A stretch of 64,000 bases of DNA from the NCBI RefSeq assembly GCF_043099285.1, contig NZ_CP170723.1:3534001-3598000 (forward strand). Direction: 5' to 3'. The stretch is from Oryzobacter telluris (GTDB taxonomy: Bacteria; Actinomycetota; Actinomycetes; Actinomycetales; Dermatophilaceae). A program made the translations under genes and the position numbers. Under the pieces are notes generated by a model, which saw nothing but the letters and a program-made list of their open reading frames with translations, had not been told where the DNA came from and ran no database searches. How positions within the stretch are numbered: the first letter of the stretch is position 1; each line of letters starts with the position of its first letter. Below are positions 49,655 through 58,330 of this stretch, piece by piece.

Positions 49655-52048
49655 ATGGACGGACGCGCCCACAATGTCTCCGCCGTGCTCAGGCTGCTCC
49701 TCGGCTTCGTCGTGCTCAGCACGGTGGCCGGCCTGCTCATGGCCGGGCTCGCCATCCCCGCGATCGGGGCCACCGGCCAGGCGGCCAAGGGTGGTGTCAA
49801 CTTCTTCAACGACCTGCCGAGCGACTTCACCGTCTCCCCGCTGGCCCAGCAGAGCCGCATCCTCGACGCCGACGGCAAGCTCATCGCCAACCCGTACGAC
49901 GAGAACCGCATCATCGTCCCGCTGAAGAAGATCAGCAAGACGATGCAGAACGCGCAGATCGCCATCGAGGACTCGCGCTTCTACGAGCACGGCGGCCTCG
50001 ACGTCCGCGGTTTCAGCCGGGCGATGCTCTCCAACCTCCAGGGCGGCGACGTGCAGGGCGCGTCCACGCTGACCCAGCAGTACGTGAAGATCACCCTCCA
50101 GGAGAACGCGCTGCGCAAGGGCGACAAGGAGGCCGCGGCCGCCGCGGTCCAGAAGTCGTACTCGCGCAAGCTGCAGGAGCTGAAGTACGCGCTCAACGTC
50201 GAGGAGAACTTCACCAAGGACCAGATCCTCGAGGGCTACCTCAACCTCGTCTACTACGGCGACCAGGCCTACGGGGTCGAGGCCGCCGCGCTGAACTACT
50301 TCGGCGTCAGCGCCAGCAAGCTCACCCTCGCGCAGGCCGCGCTCATGGCCGGGGTCGTGCAGCAGCCCACCGCGTACAACCCGGTGATCAACCCCAAGGC
50401 CGCGCAGACCCGCCGCAACATCGTCCTCGACCGGATGCAGGCGCTCGGCCTGGCCTCGGCCAAGGACGTCGCCGCCGCGAAGAAGCTCGACGTCAAGAAG
50501 ATGATCCACAAGAAGCCGGCCAAGGGCGTGTGCCACCGCTCCACCCAGCCGTACTTCTGCACCTACGTCCTGGAGTGGCTCCAGAAGTCGCCGCAGATGG
50601 CCGTGCTGGGCAAGACCCCCGCCGACCGCATCAAGGCGATCAACCAGGGCGGCCTCACCATCCGCACCACCCTGAAGCCCGCGATGCAGAAGGCCGCCCA
50701 GCGCGAGATCACCAAGGCCGTCCCGGTCAACAACAAGCAGAACCTCGGGGCGGGCGCGACCATCATCGAGCCCGGCACCGGCAAGGTCCTGGCCATGGCC
50801 CAGGCCACCGACTTCGGCAGGTACCAGACCAACGTCAACGTCGACCAGGTGTACGGCGGCGGCCCGCTGGGCTACCAGTTCGGCTCCACGGCCAAGACCT
50901 TCGGCGTGGTGGCGGCGCTCGAGAAGGGCATGCCCCTCGAGGGCACCATCAAGGTGCCGTTCGCCACCGGCAAGAAGGGCTACGAGTTCAAGCAGGAGTC
51001 GCTCTTCAAGTCCAAGTGCGGCGCCAGCCGGCCGTTCTGGTCGGTCAAGAACGACTACCCCAGCGGCGGCAAGATGATGACCCTCGGCGAGGGCATCAGC
51101 AAGTCGATCAACACCTGGGCGGCGCAGCTCGTCATCGACGTCGGCCCCTGCGACGTGCGCGACGTCATGACGAAGATGGGCCTGCACAAGGGCGACGGGA
51201 AGCCGATCGACCCGCACGCCTCCGACATCACCCTCGGCTCGGGCACCACGAACATGATGAGCCTGGCCAACGCGTACGCCACGCTCGCGGCCAGCGGCAA
51301 GTACTGCGAGCCGAACCCGGTCACCTCGATCACGACCTCCGACAAGAAGGAGGTCAAGGTCCCGGGCCCGCAGTGCAAGCAGGTCATCTCCCAGGACGTC
51401 GCCGACGGCGTCACCTACCTGCTCAAGGGCACCCTCGACTCCGGTACCGCGAAGGGCGTCTGGAGCAACGCCATCCGCCCGGCCGCCGGCAAGACCGGAA
51501 CCACCGAGGGACACAACCAGGGCTGGTTCGTCGGCTACACCAAGCAGCTGGCCACCGCGGTGTGGCTGGGCAACCTGCGGCCGGCGAGCAAGAACGGGAA
51601 GATGTACTCGCTCAACGGCAAGTGCTTCGGTGAGTACGGCTGCATCAGCCAGGTCTTCGGTGGCACCGTGTCGGCGCCGGTGTGGGCCAAGATCATGCGG
51701 GCGGCGTCCGAGGGCCTGCCGGTCAAGGACTTCCCGGCCCCGTCGGCCGCCATCCGGGCCGGGTCGCTCGACGGCCTGCCCAACGTCATCGGCCGCAGCG
51801 CCTCCAAGGCCGCGTCGCTGCTCGCCGAGGCCGGCTTCAAGAGCCACGTCGAGGGCAAGATCAACAGCTCGCTGCCCGCCGGCACCGTGGCGGCGACGAC
51901 CCCCGCCGGGTCGGCGCTCAAGGGCTCCGACGTCGGGCTGCTGATCTCCACGGGGGTGGCGTACTACCAGCCCGACCCGCAGCCGCAACAGCAGCAACCG
52001 ACGCCTCCCGGCAAGCAGGAGAAACCGCCGAAACCAGGAAAACCGTGA
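49655..52048 (+). CDS. Class A penicillin-binding protein with PASTA domain (PonA2-like)
   Basis: About 797 aa. One N-terminal TM helix. GT51 glycosyltransferase domain (residues about 60-260) with catalytic EDSRFYEHGG near residue 104. Transpeptidase domain (residues about 390-690) with SxxK as GSTAK near 410, SxN as SIN near 482 and KTGTT near 612. One PASTA domain (residues about 710-770) and a Gln/Pro/Lys-rich tail. Builds and cross-links peptidoglycan. ATG 49655. PonA2 counterpart (Rv3682) by position. Terminator downstream. Confidence 0.96.
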   Translation: MDGRAHNVSAVLRLLLGFVVLSTVAGLLMAGLAIPAIGATGQAAKGGVNFFNDLPSDFTVSPLAQQSRILDADGKLIANPYDENRIIVPLKKISKTMQNAQIAIEDSRFYEHGGLDVRGFSRAMLSNLQGGDVQGASTLTQQYVKITLQENALRKGDKEAAAAAVQKSYSRKLQELKYALNVEENFTKDQILEGYLNLVYYGDQAYGVEAAALNYFGVSASKLTLAQAALMAGVVQQPTAYNPVINPKAAQTRRNIVLDRMQALGLASAKDVAAAKKLDVKKMIHKKPAKGVCHRSTQPYFCTYVLEWLQKSPQMAVLGKTPADRIKAINQGGLTIRTTLKPAMQKAAQREITKAVPVNNKQNLGAGATIIEPGTGKVLAMAQATDFGRYQTNVNVDQVYGGGPLGYQFGSTAKTFGVVAALEKGMPLEGTIKVPFATGKKGYEFKQESLFKSKCGASRPFWSVKNDYPSGGKMMTLGEGISKSINTWAAQLVIDVGPCDVRDVMTKMGLHKGDGKPIDPHASDITLGSGTTNMMSLANAYATLAASGKYCEPNPVTSITTSDKKEVKVPGPQCKQVISQDVADGVTYLLKGTLDSGTAKGVWSNAIRPAAGKTGTTEGHNQGWFVGYTKQLATAVWLGNLRPASKNGKMYSLNGKCFGEYGCISQVFGGTVSAPVWAKIMRAASEGLPVKDFPAPSAAIRAGSLDGLPNVIGRSASKAASLLAEAGFKSHVEGKINSSLPAGTVAATTPAGSALKGSDVGLLISTGVAYYQPDPQPQQQQPTPPGKQEKPPKPGKP

Positions 52049-52052
52049 CGCA

Positions 52053-52084
52053 CGAGGGCCCGGGGCACACGCCCCGGGCCCTCG
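52053..52084. terminator. Perfect 14-bp hairpin terminator
   Basis: Arms CGAGGGCCCGGGGC and GCCCCGGGCCCTCG with loop ACAC, 4 bp after the PBP stop, between convergent genes. Confidence 0.83.
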
Positions 52085-52127
52085 TCACGTCGTGCGCGTC
52101 GCCGGCGCTCAGCCGCCTCGACGACCC

Positions 52128-52592
52128 TCAGCCGCCGGAGAGCACCTGCTTGACGATGGCGGCCACGCGGCCCCCGTCGGCGCGGCCGGCGACCTCGCCC
52201 TGGGCGGCCTTCATCACCAGGCCCATCTGCGCCATCCCGGTGGCGCCGCTGGTGGCGATGGCCCGCTCGACGATGGCGCGCAGGTCGTCATCGCCCAGCT
52301 GCGCGGGCAGGTAGCCCTCGAGGACGGCGAGCTCGGCGTCCTCGGTGTCGGCGAGCTCGGGGCGCCGGGCGTCGCGGAAGGCCGTGGCGGCCTCCTTGCG
52401 CTTCTTGGCCTCCTTGGCGACGACCTTGAGGACCTCGTCGTCGTCGAGCTCACGCGCCTCGTCACCGGCCACCTCGGCGTTGGTGATGGAGGTGAGGACC
52501 ATGCGCAGCGTGCCGGAGCGCAGCTTGTCCTTGGCCCGCATCGCGTCGTGGAGGTCGTGCTGGAGGCGCGCCTTGAGGCTCGTGTCGGTCAT
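52128..52592 (-). CDS. GatB/YqeY domain protein
   Basis: 154 aa. YqeY-like helical protein: LKARLQHDLHDAMRAKDKLR, RMVLTSITNAEV, LEGYLPAQLGDDDLRAIVE and the C-terminal GRADGGRVAAIVKQVL. Related to the tail domain of the GatB amidotransferase subunit. A tRNA-related role is assumed, not shown. ATG 52592. Confidence 0.93.
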   Translation of the reverse strand: MTDTSLKARLQHDLHDAMRAKDKLRSGTLRMVLTSITNAEVAGDEARELDDDEVLKVVAKEAKKRKEAATAFRDARRPELADTEDAELAVLEGYLPAQLGDDDLRAIVERAIATSGATGMAQMGLVMKAAQGEVAGRADGGRVAAIVKQVLSGG

Positions 52593-52751
52593 GCCCCCAG
52601 TCTCCCACCCGTGGTCCACCGCGTTTCCCGGCTCCTCCTCGCGGCGAGTGCTCAGGTGGTCGCCGGGGCAGCCGGCTCAGCACACGCGACGGATGGGGCG
52701 GGGGTGGGTCGCGATTGGGTCGATGACCTCCGGCTTTGTGATGATGGACGG

Positions 52752-53720
52752 ATGGACCCCGTCATCCGCACCGCCCTGCGCACCGCCGCGGGCGTCGTCG
52801 GCGCCGGGGTCGCGGGGGTCGCGTACGCCTCCCTCGTCGAGCGCACCTGGTTCACCCTGCGCCGCTTCGCCGTGCCGGTGCTGCCCCCCGGCTCGGCCCC
52901 GGTGCGCGTCCTCCAGGTCTCCGACCTGCACCTCACGCCCGGCCAGGCGAAGAAGATCGCCTGGGTCCGCGAGCTCGCCGCGCTCGAGCCCGACTTCGTC
53001 GTCAACTCCGGCGACAACCTCGCCCACGTCGACGCCGTCCCGCCGCTGCTGCGCGCCATGGAGCCCCTGATGGAGCGCCCCGGCGCCTTCGTCCTCGGGT
53101 CGAACGACTACTTCGGACCGGTCCCGAAGAACCCCGGGCGCTACCTCACCCGCTCGCACGCCGAGGTCAAGCACCACCGCATCGAGCTGCCCGTCCGGGA
53201 CCTCGTCGACGGCCTGCGCGCCGGCGGCTGGCACGACCTCGACAACGCCCGCACCACCGTGACGATGGGCGACCACCGCGTCGAGCTCGTCGGCGTCAAC
53301 GACCCGCACGTGCAGTTCGACCGCTACGACGAGGTCGCCGGGCCCGCGGCGACCGACGTCGCCCTGACGATGGGCCTGGTCCACGCCCCGTACCAGCGCG
53401 TCCTCGACGCCATGGTCGCCGACGGCGCCGGGCTCGTCCTCGCCGGCCACACGCACGGCGGGCAGCTCGCGGTCCCGCTGTGGGGCGCGCTGGTCACCAA
53501 CTGCGACCTCGACACCCGCCGCGCCAAGGGCGTCTCGCGCTGGTGGCCCGGTGCCGGCCGCGCGGGTCGCGACGGTGGGGCGGCACGGTCCTCGCAGGCC
53601 CCGGACGGCGCCGCGTACCTCCACGTCTCGGCCGGGCTCGGCACCTCCCCGTACGCGCCCGTGCGGTTCGCCTGCCGCCCCGAGGCGACCCTCCTCACCC
53701 TCCTCGCCCGCGACGCCTGA
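52752..53720 (+). CDS. Metallophosphoesterase (YkuE/Rv3683-like)
   Basis: 322 aa. N-terminal membrane anchor or signal (residues about 8-28), then a calcineurin-like fold: VSDLHL (D-x-H), VNSGDNLAH (GD), GSNDYF in place of GNHD, GLVHAPYQRV and LAGHTHGGQL. The Asn in place of His in GNHD-type motif (GSND) is shared by some YkuE-like enzymes. Substrate unknown. ATG 52752. Probably last gene of the M. tuberculosis-like syntenic block. Confidence 0.9.
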   Translation: MDPVIRTALRTAAGVVGAGVAGVAYASLVERTWFTLRRFAVPVLPPGSAPVRVLQVSDLHLTPGQAKKIAWVRELAALEPDFVVNSGDNLAHVDAVPPLLRAMEPLMERPGAFVLGSNDYFGPVPKNPGRYLTRSHAEVKHHRIELPVRDLVDGLRAGGWHDLDNARTTVTMGDHRVELVGVNDPHVQFDRYDEVAGPAATDVALTMGLVHAPYQRVLDAMVADGAGLVLAGHTHGGQLAVPLWGALVTNCDLDTRRAKGVSRWWPGAGRAGRDGGAARSSQAPDGAAYLHVSAGLGTSPYAPVRFACRPEATLLTLLARDA

Positions 53721-53851
53721 GGCCTGCGCCGAGGCGCCCTGTGGGGCCGCTCCGGGCCGCCGGCGGCCGCGGGCCGAACCGATTTCGGGGCGCCGGGGGT
53801 GGTCGGCTATCCTCGGGTGTCGCTGCGGCCCCAGGCCTCGGTGACGAGCCA

Positions 53852-53925
53852 CGGGGTGTGGCGCAGCTTGGTAGCGCGCGTCGTTCGGGACGACGAGGCC
53901 GCAGGTTCAAATCCTGTCACCCCGA
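53852..53925 (+). tRNA. tRNA-Pro (anticodon CGG)
   Basis: Full cloverleaf: acceptor CGGGGTG / CACCCCG, D-arm GCGC-AGCTTGGTA-GCGC, anticodon arm CGTCG-TTCGGGA-CGACG giving anticodon CGG (reads CCG), and T-arm GCAGG-TTCAAAT-CCTGT. CCA is not encoded (ends A then CTCG). 74 nt. Confidence 0.95.
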
Positions 53926-53930
53926 CTCGT

Positions 53931-53977
53931 GAGAGGGCCGGAGCACACCGACGGAGTCGGTTCGCTCCGGCCCTCTC
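53931..53977 (+). terminator. Terminator hairpin of tRNA-Pro
   Basis: 14-bp stem (GAGAGGGCCGGAGC with its complement) enclosing a second perfect inner stem ACCGAC-GGA-GTCGGT, five bases after the tRNA. Confidence 0.85.
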
Positions 53978-54000
53978 CTCGTCGGGGCAGACCTGCCAGA

Positions 54001-54942
54001 GTGGCCGTCGTGACCGGAGACCTGCCGCTGCTGGGGTTCGGCCTGCCGGTGTCGGGCCGCTGGGCGTCGCGCGAGGGCATCGGCCACGTCGCCCGCCGTG
54101 CCGAGGACCTCGGCTACGCGGCGCTGTGGACCTTCCAGCGCCTCCTGCGCCCGGTCGGCGCCGACCTCTCCCCCGGCCACGCCAGCGTCCTCGACCCGGT
54201 CGTGGCGCTGGCCCTCGCGGCCGGCCACACCGACCGCATCGGTCTGGGCACCGCGACCGTCTGCGCCCCGTTCACGCACCCCGCCCAGCTCGCGAAGACG
54301 ATGGCCTCCCTCGACGTCGTCTCGGGCGGCCGCCTCACGGTCGGCCTGGGCATCGGCTGGATGCGCGAGGAGTACGTCGCCGCCGGAATCCCGTTCGAGC
54401 GGCGCGGCGCCCGGATGGAGGAGTACCTCCACTGCCTCGAGGCGCTCTGGACGCAGGACCCGGTGGCGTTCGACGGCGAGTTCTACACCGTGCCGCGATC
54501 GCACGTGGCGCCGCGGCCGGTGCAGCAGCCGCACCCTCCGGTCCTCCTCGGCGGCACGGCCCCCGCGGCGCTGCGCCGGGCGGGCCGCCTCACCGGGGGG
54601 TGGATCGGCAGCAGCACGCACGACCACGCGCAGCTGGCCCGCGACGTCGAGACGGTGCGAGACGGCGCCCGCGAGGCCGGTTGGGACCCCGACGCCCTGC
54701 GCATCCTCGTGCGGGCCGTCCCCGAGCTCGTGGTCACCGACCCCGGTCCGTCGCGGCGCCCGTTCCACGGCACGCGCGAGCAGGTCCTCGACGACGTCGC
54801 CGCCCTCGGCGCGCAGGGCGCCACCGAGGTGTTCCTCGACCTCAACCTCTCGCCACGGGTCGGCGGGCCGGACGTCGACCCGGCGGCGGCCCTCGACCAC
54901 GCCGACCACGTCCTCGACGCGTTCGCGCCGACGCAGCGCTGA
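54001..54942 (+). CDS. LLM-class F420-dependent oxidoreductase
   Basis: About 313 aa, luciferase-like TIM barrel. TIGR-type F420 LLM features: RAEDLGYAALWTFQRLLRPV, then ASLDVVSGGRLTVGLGIGWM and EEYVAAGIPFERRGARMEEY. Uses reduced or oxidised F420 on an unknown substrate. GTG 54001 or 54010 possible; starts further left would overlap the tRNA terminator hairpin. First gene of the accessory region after tRNA-Pro. Confidence 0.88.
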   Translation: MAVVTGDLPLLGFGLPVSGRWASREGIGHVARRAEDLGYAALWTFQRLLRPVGADLSPGHASVLDPVVALALAAGHTDRIGLGTATVCAPFTHPAQLAKTMASLDVVSGGRLTVGLGIGWMREEYVAAGIPFERRGARMEEYLHCLEALWTQDPVAFDGEFYTVPRSHVAPRPVQQPHPPVLLGGTAPAALRRAGRLTGGWIGSSTHDHAQLARDVETVRDGAREAGWDPDALRILVRAVPELVVTDPGPSRRPFHGTREQVLDDVAALGAQGATEVFLDLNLSPRVGGPDVDPAAALDHADHVLDAFAPTQR

Positions 54943-54969
54943 CCTAACAGCGCCCGGCCGAGAACCTGC

Positions 54970-55404
54970 TCAGTCCTCGGCGGGGTCCGTGGCCGCCCAC
55001 CCGGTGAGCCCGACCACCCGCAGGACGACGACCTCCGCGAAGGGCTCGTCCGCGTACTGCGGGTACCGCCGTGCGAGCAGCCCCGACAGCCGCTCCGCGC
55101 TGCCGGCAGGAGGCTCGGCCTCGTACCGGAGCGTGGCGCGAACCCACCACAGCCGTGACCAGTCGTCACGGTCCCAGCACTCCACGAGCAGGGAGGCCCG
55201 GGGGTCGTGGTCGAGGTTGCGGGTGCGGCGCAGCCGGGTGGAGGCCTTGGGCTTGACCGTGTCGACGCCGAACCCGACGAGGTCGCCGTCGAGGGCGAAG
55301 GCGCACGGAACGGCGTCGACCCCGCGCTCGGGGTGCAGCGTCGACAGCACGCCGTGGTCGGCCGCGGCCAACCGGGCGCGGGCGTCCTCCGGGGTGAGCC
55401 TCAT
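54970..55404 (-). CDS. PPOX-class F420-dependent oxidoreductase (pyridoxamine-oxidase fold)
   Basis: About 144 aa, split beta-barrel. Typical pieces: ARLAAADHGVLSTLHPERGV, VDTVKPKASTRLRRTRNLDH and ASLLVECWDRDDWSRLWWVR, the pattern of the F420-binding Rv-type PPOX group (family often named TIGR03668). Substrate unknown. ATG 55404. Convergent with the LLM gene. Confidence 0.87.
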   Translation of the reverse strand: MRLTPEDARARLAAADHGVLSTLHPERGVDAVPCAFALDGDLVGFGVDTVKPKASTRLRRTRNLDHDPRASLLVECWDRDDWSRLWWVRATLRYEAEPPAGSAERLSGLLARRYPQYADEPFAEVVVLRVVGLTGWAATDPAED

Positions 55405-55552
55405 CCGCGCATCGTAGGGCGGCCACCGCACCCCGCGGTCGTCGCGCGGGAACGTTCGACGCCTTCCCCGCGGCCCGGCCCCGACCTACGATGAGCCGGT
55501 CCGCGACCCGCGTCGCGACCCGCCGTCACCGCCGACGCCCGAGGGAGGCCCG

Positions 55553-57100
55553 ATGAACCCGGCCGTGTGGGTGGAGCGCCACGGGCGCCGCCACCGGGAC
55601 CGGACGGCCCTGGCCGAGGGCGAGCGGGTCCACGCCACGTGGGGTGCCTGGGCGGCGCGCACGGCCTCCCTCGCCGGCGGGCTGCGCCGCGACCTCGGGC
55701 TCCAGCCGGGCGACCGCGTCGCCATCGTCATGCGCAACCGCCCCGAGTACCTCGAGGCCCTCTACGCCACGTGGCACGCCGGCCTCGTCGCCGTGCCGGT
55801 CAACGCCCGCCTCCACCGCGACGAGTTCGCCTACATCCTCGAGCACAGCGGCACGAGTGTCGCGGTCACCGACGAGGACCACGCGCAGGACGTCGAGTCC
55901 CTGCGCGGCCGCGTCGCGTCGCTGCGGGAGGTCGTCGTGGCGCCGGGCGAGCGGTGGGCGCGGCTCGCCTCGGCCCCCGCCGTCGCCCTCACCGACCTCG
56001 GCCCCCACGACCCGGCCTGGCTGTTCTACACGAGCGGCACGACGGGCCGACCCAAGGGCGCCACCCTCACCGCGAACAACCTGCTCATGGCCTCGCTCAG
56101 CTACTTCGCCGACATCGACCCCGTGAGCCCGCTCGACGCCATCCTCCACGCCGCCCCGCTGTCGCACGGGTCGGGCCTGTACGGCCTCCCCCACGTCGCC
56201 CGCGGCGCGACGAGCGTCCTGCCCGAGTCCGGTGGCGTCGACGGCGACGAGATCGCCGCGCTCCTCCAGCGGTGGCCCGGCACGTCGTTCTTCGCCGCGC
56301 CCACGATGGTCAAGCGGCTCGCCGCCGACCCCGCCGTCGCCGCCGTCGCGCCCGCCCACCTCAAGACCGTCATCTACGGCGGAGCGCCGATGTACCTCGC
56401 CGACCTCGAGGACGCCCTCGACGCCTTCGGTCCGCGCCTCGCCCAGATCTACGGGCAGGGCGAGACCCCGATGACGATCACCGCGCTCTCTGCCGCCGAC
56501 CACGCCGACCGCGACCACCCGCGCTGGCGCGAGCGGGTGCAGAGCGTCGGCTTCCCCCGCACCGACGTCGAGGTGCGCGTCGTCGACGAAGACGACCGGC
56601 CCCTGCCGACCGGCGAGGTCGGGGAGGTCGTCGTGCGCGGTGGCGTCGTCATGGCCGGCTACTGGAACGAGCCCGACGCGACCGCCGAGACCCTGCGCGG
56701 TGGGTGGCTCCACACCGGCGACATGGGCAGCGTCGACGACGAGGGCTACCTCACCCTGCGCGACCGCTCGAAGGACCTCATCATCAGCGGCGGCATGAAC
56801 ATCTACCCCCGCGAGGTGGAGGAGGCGCTCCTCCACCACCCGGGCGTGCGCGCCGCGGCGGTGGTGGGCCGACCGGACCCGCAGTGGGGCGAGTCGGTGG
56901 TCGCGTTCGTCGTCGCCACGGACCCGTCCGCGGCCCCGCCGACCGACGAGCTCGACCGCACCTGCCTGGACCGCATCGCCCGCTACAAGCGGCCCAAGGA
57001 CTACCGCGTCGTCGACGCCCTCCCGACGAACAACTACGGCAAGGTCCTCAAGCGCGAGCTGCGCGACCTCCTCGCCCGCGAGGACGCACCCGGCCGCTGA
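55553..57100 (+). CDS. AMP-binding acyl-CoA synthetase
   Basis: 515 aa, ANL superfamily. P-loop LFYTSGTTGRPKGATLT, adenine-site YGGAPM and YGQGETPMTI, hinge GYLTLRDRSKDLIISGGMNI, and catalytic C-terminal Lys in TNNYGKVLKREL. Converts a carboxylic acid to its CoA thioester. Substrate unknown; fatty, aromatic or phenylpropanoid acids are plausible. ATG 55553. Confidence 0.93.
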   Translation: MNPAVWVERHGRRHRDRTALAEGERVHATWGAWAARTASLAGGLRRDLGLQPGDRVAIVMRNRPEYLEALYATWHAGLVAVPVNARLHRDEFAYILEHSGTSVAVTDEDHAQDVESLRGRVASLREVVVAPGERWARLASAPAVALTDLGPHDPAWLFYTSGTTGRPKGATLTANNLLMASLSYFADIDPVSPLDAILHAAPLSHGSGLYGLPHVARGATSVLPESGGVDGDEIAALLQRWPGTSFFAAPTMVKRLAADPAVAAVAPAHLKTVIYGGAPMYLADLEDALDAFGPRLAQIYGQGETPMTITALSAADHADRDHPRWRERVQSVGFPRTDVEVRVVDEDDRPLPTGEVGEVVVRGGVVMAGYWNEPDATAETLRGGWLHTGDMGSVDDEGYLTLRDRSKDLIISGGMNIYPREVEEALLHHPGVRAAAVVGRPDPQWGESVVAFVVATDPSAAPPTDELDRTCLDRIARYKRPKDYRVVDALPTNNYGKVLKRELRDLLAREDAPGR

Positions 57101-57231
57101 CCTGCGCTCCGACCATTCCCAACGGGCCTGTCCTCGGGTTAGATTCGACCCGTCGGGCTGACTGAGGTGGTGCGGGCCGCCCGACGCCGGTTCACCTCTG
57201 TTGACAACGACGTCAGGAAGGCCCGTCCACC

Positions 57232-58224
57232 ATGAAGCTCGCCCTCTACCTGCCCAACTTCCGCGACAAGGTCACGGTCAAGGAGCTCGAGGACCTCACG
57301 GCGCTCGCCGAGGAGCTCGACTTCGACTCCGTCTGGACCCTCGACCGCATCGTCGTCCCCGAGGCGTCGGACCGCGGAGAGCTCCAGTACTCCTTCGGGA
57401 TGATCGAGGGGTTCCCCAAGCAGCTGCCGGTGTCGGCGCGCGGCGAGTGGCTCCAGGGGTGGCCGCTCATCCCGTGGCTCGCCGCGAAGACCTCGAAGGT
57501 CCGCATCGGCATGAGCATCATCGACACCCCGTACCGTTCGCCGGGCGTCCTGGCCGCCGAGCTCGCCACGGTCGACCACCTGTCCGGGGGGCGCCTCAAC
57601 GTCGGCCTCGGGTCCGGGTGGATGCCGGAGGAGTTCGCCGCCGCGAGCGCCGCGCACATCTTCCCCAAGCGGCACACGCACGTGCGCGAGACCATCGAGA
57701 TCATGCAGGGGATCTGGAGCAACGAGCTCTTCGAGTACCACGGCGAGTTCGCCGACTTCGACCTCTGCGGCTTCGGCGCCAAGCCGCTCCAGCAGCCGCG
57801 GCCGCCGATCTACTTCAGCGGGCTGCGCGACCCCAAGCGCTCGGCCAACCGCATCGCCAAGTACGACCTCGACGGCTGGATCGGCATCCAGGACACCCCC
57901 GAGGAGCTCGCCAGCTGGCGCGGCCCCATCCGCGAGGAGCTCGACAAGCTCGGCGCCGCCGACAAGCTCGACACCCTCGACATGTGCTCGATGTACTGGT
58001 TCGTCATCACCGACGGCGACAGCGACCAGACGCCGATGGGCAAGGGCAGCAACATCATGGTCGGCAGCAAGCAGCAGATCACCGACAACCTCAAGCGCCT
58101 CCAGGAGGCCGGGCTGAACATGCCGCTCATCTGGCCCCCCTTCCAGGACGTCCCGGTCGCGAAGACGCTGGCCGACCTGCGCGTGCTCAAGGAGGAGATC
58201 CTGCCGGCGGTCGAGGCCGGCTGA
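57232..58224 (+). CDS. LLM-class F420-dependent oxidoreductase
   Basis: 330 aa, luciferase-like barrel: MKLALYLPNFRDKVTVKELE, ALAEELDFDSVWTLDRIVVP, HLSGGRLNVGLGSGWMPEEF. It differs from the first LLM protein in a long insertion after the N-terminal strands (residues about 52-85) and a C-terminal extension. ATG 57232. A TTAGAT -10-like hexamer lies about 90 bp upstream. Followed by a 19-bp terminator hairpin. Confidence 0.9.
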   Translation: MKLALYLPNFRDKVTVKELEDLTALAEELDFDSVWTLDRIVVPEASDRGELQYSFGMIEGFPKQLPVSARGEWLQGWPLIPWLAAKTSKVRIGMSIIDTPYRSPGVLAAELATVDHLSGGRLNVGLGSGWMPEEFAAASAAHIFPKRHTHVRETIEIMQGIWSNELFEYHGEFADFDLCGFGAKPLQQPRPPIYFSGLRDPKRSANRIAKYDLDGWIGIQDTPEELASWRGPIREELDKLGAADKLDTLDMCSMYWFVITDGDSDQTPMGKGSNIMVGSKQQITDNLKRLQEAGLNMPLIWPPFQDVPVAKTLADLRVLKEEILPAVEAG

Positions 58225-58253
58225 GGCCGACCCCACCCGGCACCCAGCCGCAT

Positions 58254-58294
58254 CGACGACGGCCCGACCCCGCACCGGGGTCGGGCCGTCGTCG
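58254..58294. terminator. Perfect 19-bp terminator hairpin
   Basis: The longest stem in the window: 19 perfect pairs around loop CAC, followed by GTGTGT, between the convergent LLM and acyl-CoA synthetase genes. Confidence 0.88.
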
Positions 58295-58330
58295 GTGTGT
58301 CCTCTGGAATCGCGGTCAGGGGCGGTGTCG

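Noticed and set aside
53852..53925. tRNA-Pro as integration site of a genomic island
   Set aside because: The content changes after the tRNA, but I found no integrase and no direct repeat of the tRNA 3' end within the window.
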